NCBI GenBank assembly: GCA_021904315.1
Contig: CM038924.1
Coordinates: 17,194,051-17,258,050, forward strand
DNA: 64,000 bases
Source: Sphagnum magellanicum
Taxonomy: Eukaryota > Streptophyta > Sphagnopsida > Sphagnales > Sphagnaceae
Reading direction: 5' to 3'
How positions within the stretch are numbered: position 1 is the stretch's first letter; the number at the start of each line of letters is the position of its first letter. Below, in pieces: positions 63,431 to 64,000 of this stretch. The notes beneath the pieces were generated by a model. That model made no database searches, was not told the DNA's origin, and saw nothing but the letters and a program-made list of their open reading frames with translations. The position numbers were made by a program, and so were the translations under genes.

Positions 63431-64000
63431 GACCACATCCCGTTTGTCATTTTCTTTTCCCTATTCAAGATCCATCGTTCACAGCACAGTGTTAAAGAAT
63501 AGAATGTAAGAGAGTGACTGACTTCAGTTTGATTTCAGCGGACAGAAGAATGCCATGTGTGTTGTGAAACCAGCAGACTACCAAGTCAGGAAGAACCCAT
63601 CAAGGATCAGAAACTTGTTCATCCCACATCAACAAGTTCAATCCAATTCAACAGGATGCCAACTACAACCAAAGAAGTTCACAAATGGTATTAGAGCATC
63701 TCCAGTGGTGTCACATGCTGTGGTGCTCAGCATGTGACCCTGCAAAAGTATTTCTCACATCCAAGTTTAGTTATTCACTTGTTTTTCAACCTCACCCATA
63801 AAACTAAAACTGGGACTGCAAACAGATGGGAGACTACTAATAGCAAACCACTTTGACCAATTAATATGATTGGCCAATCAGAAACAGGGAGCAGCAGTCA
63901 GATCTTATTTATTACTCTTGTCTGGCAGGTGTTAGGCTTTGCTGTGCCTTTTGCCAACCTCAGCAGACTGTGCAAAAATGCTGGGCCAAAACCATTTTGC
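63431..64000. other. Region upstream of the glycosyltransferase gene
   Basis: Probably promoter or intergenic sequence for the minus-strand gene. No coding frame with a recognised motif is visible. Confidence 0.4.

Noticed and set aside
1-64000. CRISPR array, prokaryotic operon or organelle genome
   Set aside because: Spliced nuclear genes, hAT and LINE relics and large AT-rich spacers exclude these. The tandem arrays lack unique spacers of constant length.

Overview
This window looks like nuclear DNA of a land plant with a large, AT-rich, repeat-laden genome. Three plant protein genes, all on the minus strand and built of short exons with GT-AG introns, sit in long gene-poor stretches filled with decayed hAT transposons, a decayed LINE, foldback/MITE-like elements and degenerate tandem arrays. 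The divergence of the proteins from flowering-plant forms and the gene spacing suggest a non-flowering vascular plant (gymnosperm or fern). That is inference; the window contains no taxonomic marker that settles it.

Layout. 1-4.6 kb: AT-rich DNA with a relic of a P450 second exon at about 3.24-3.35 kb. 4.6-8.2 kb: an intact six-exon cytochrome P450 of the CYP85 clan (CYP716/CYP725-like) with one GC-AG intron. 8.5-12.7 kb: a pair of ~555-bp direct repeats, then a ~1.4-kb degenerate tandem array. 16.3-17.2 kb: 3' end of a hAT transposase relic. 19.8-23.5 kb: intact seven-exon GDP-L-galactose phosphorylase (VTC2/GGP, ascorbate synthesis) with an upstream ORF in its leader that has an in-frame ACG in strong context, the arrangement known for ascorbate-feedback control of this gene. 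24-29 kb: microsatellites, short tandem duplications and a MITE copy carrying a 105-bp hairpin. 31.0-33.2 kb: a second, longer hAT relic. 34.4-35.95 kb: two copies of the same MITE family in inverted orientation. 41.6-44.1 kb: minus-strand LINE relic. 48.7-49.9 kb: an almost completely palindromic foldback element with a 41-bp minisatellite in one arm. 50-57 kb: AT-rich and CTAGG-rich low-complexity DNA. 57.6-62 kb: more complex, less AT-rich DNA without a recognisable gene. 62.06-62.93 kb: an intact single-exon membrane-anchored GT25-like glycosyltransferase gene, probably with a noncoding first exon near 63.25-63.43 kb.

The three genes have no obvious joint pathway: one is specialised terpenoid/sterol-type oxidation, one is vitamin C synthesis, and one is probably Golgi glycosylation. 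Exon joins were made by hand from reading frame, splice consensus and family similarity; no alignment or transcript data were available.
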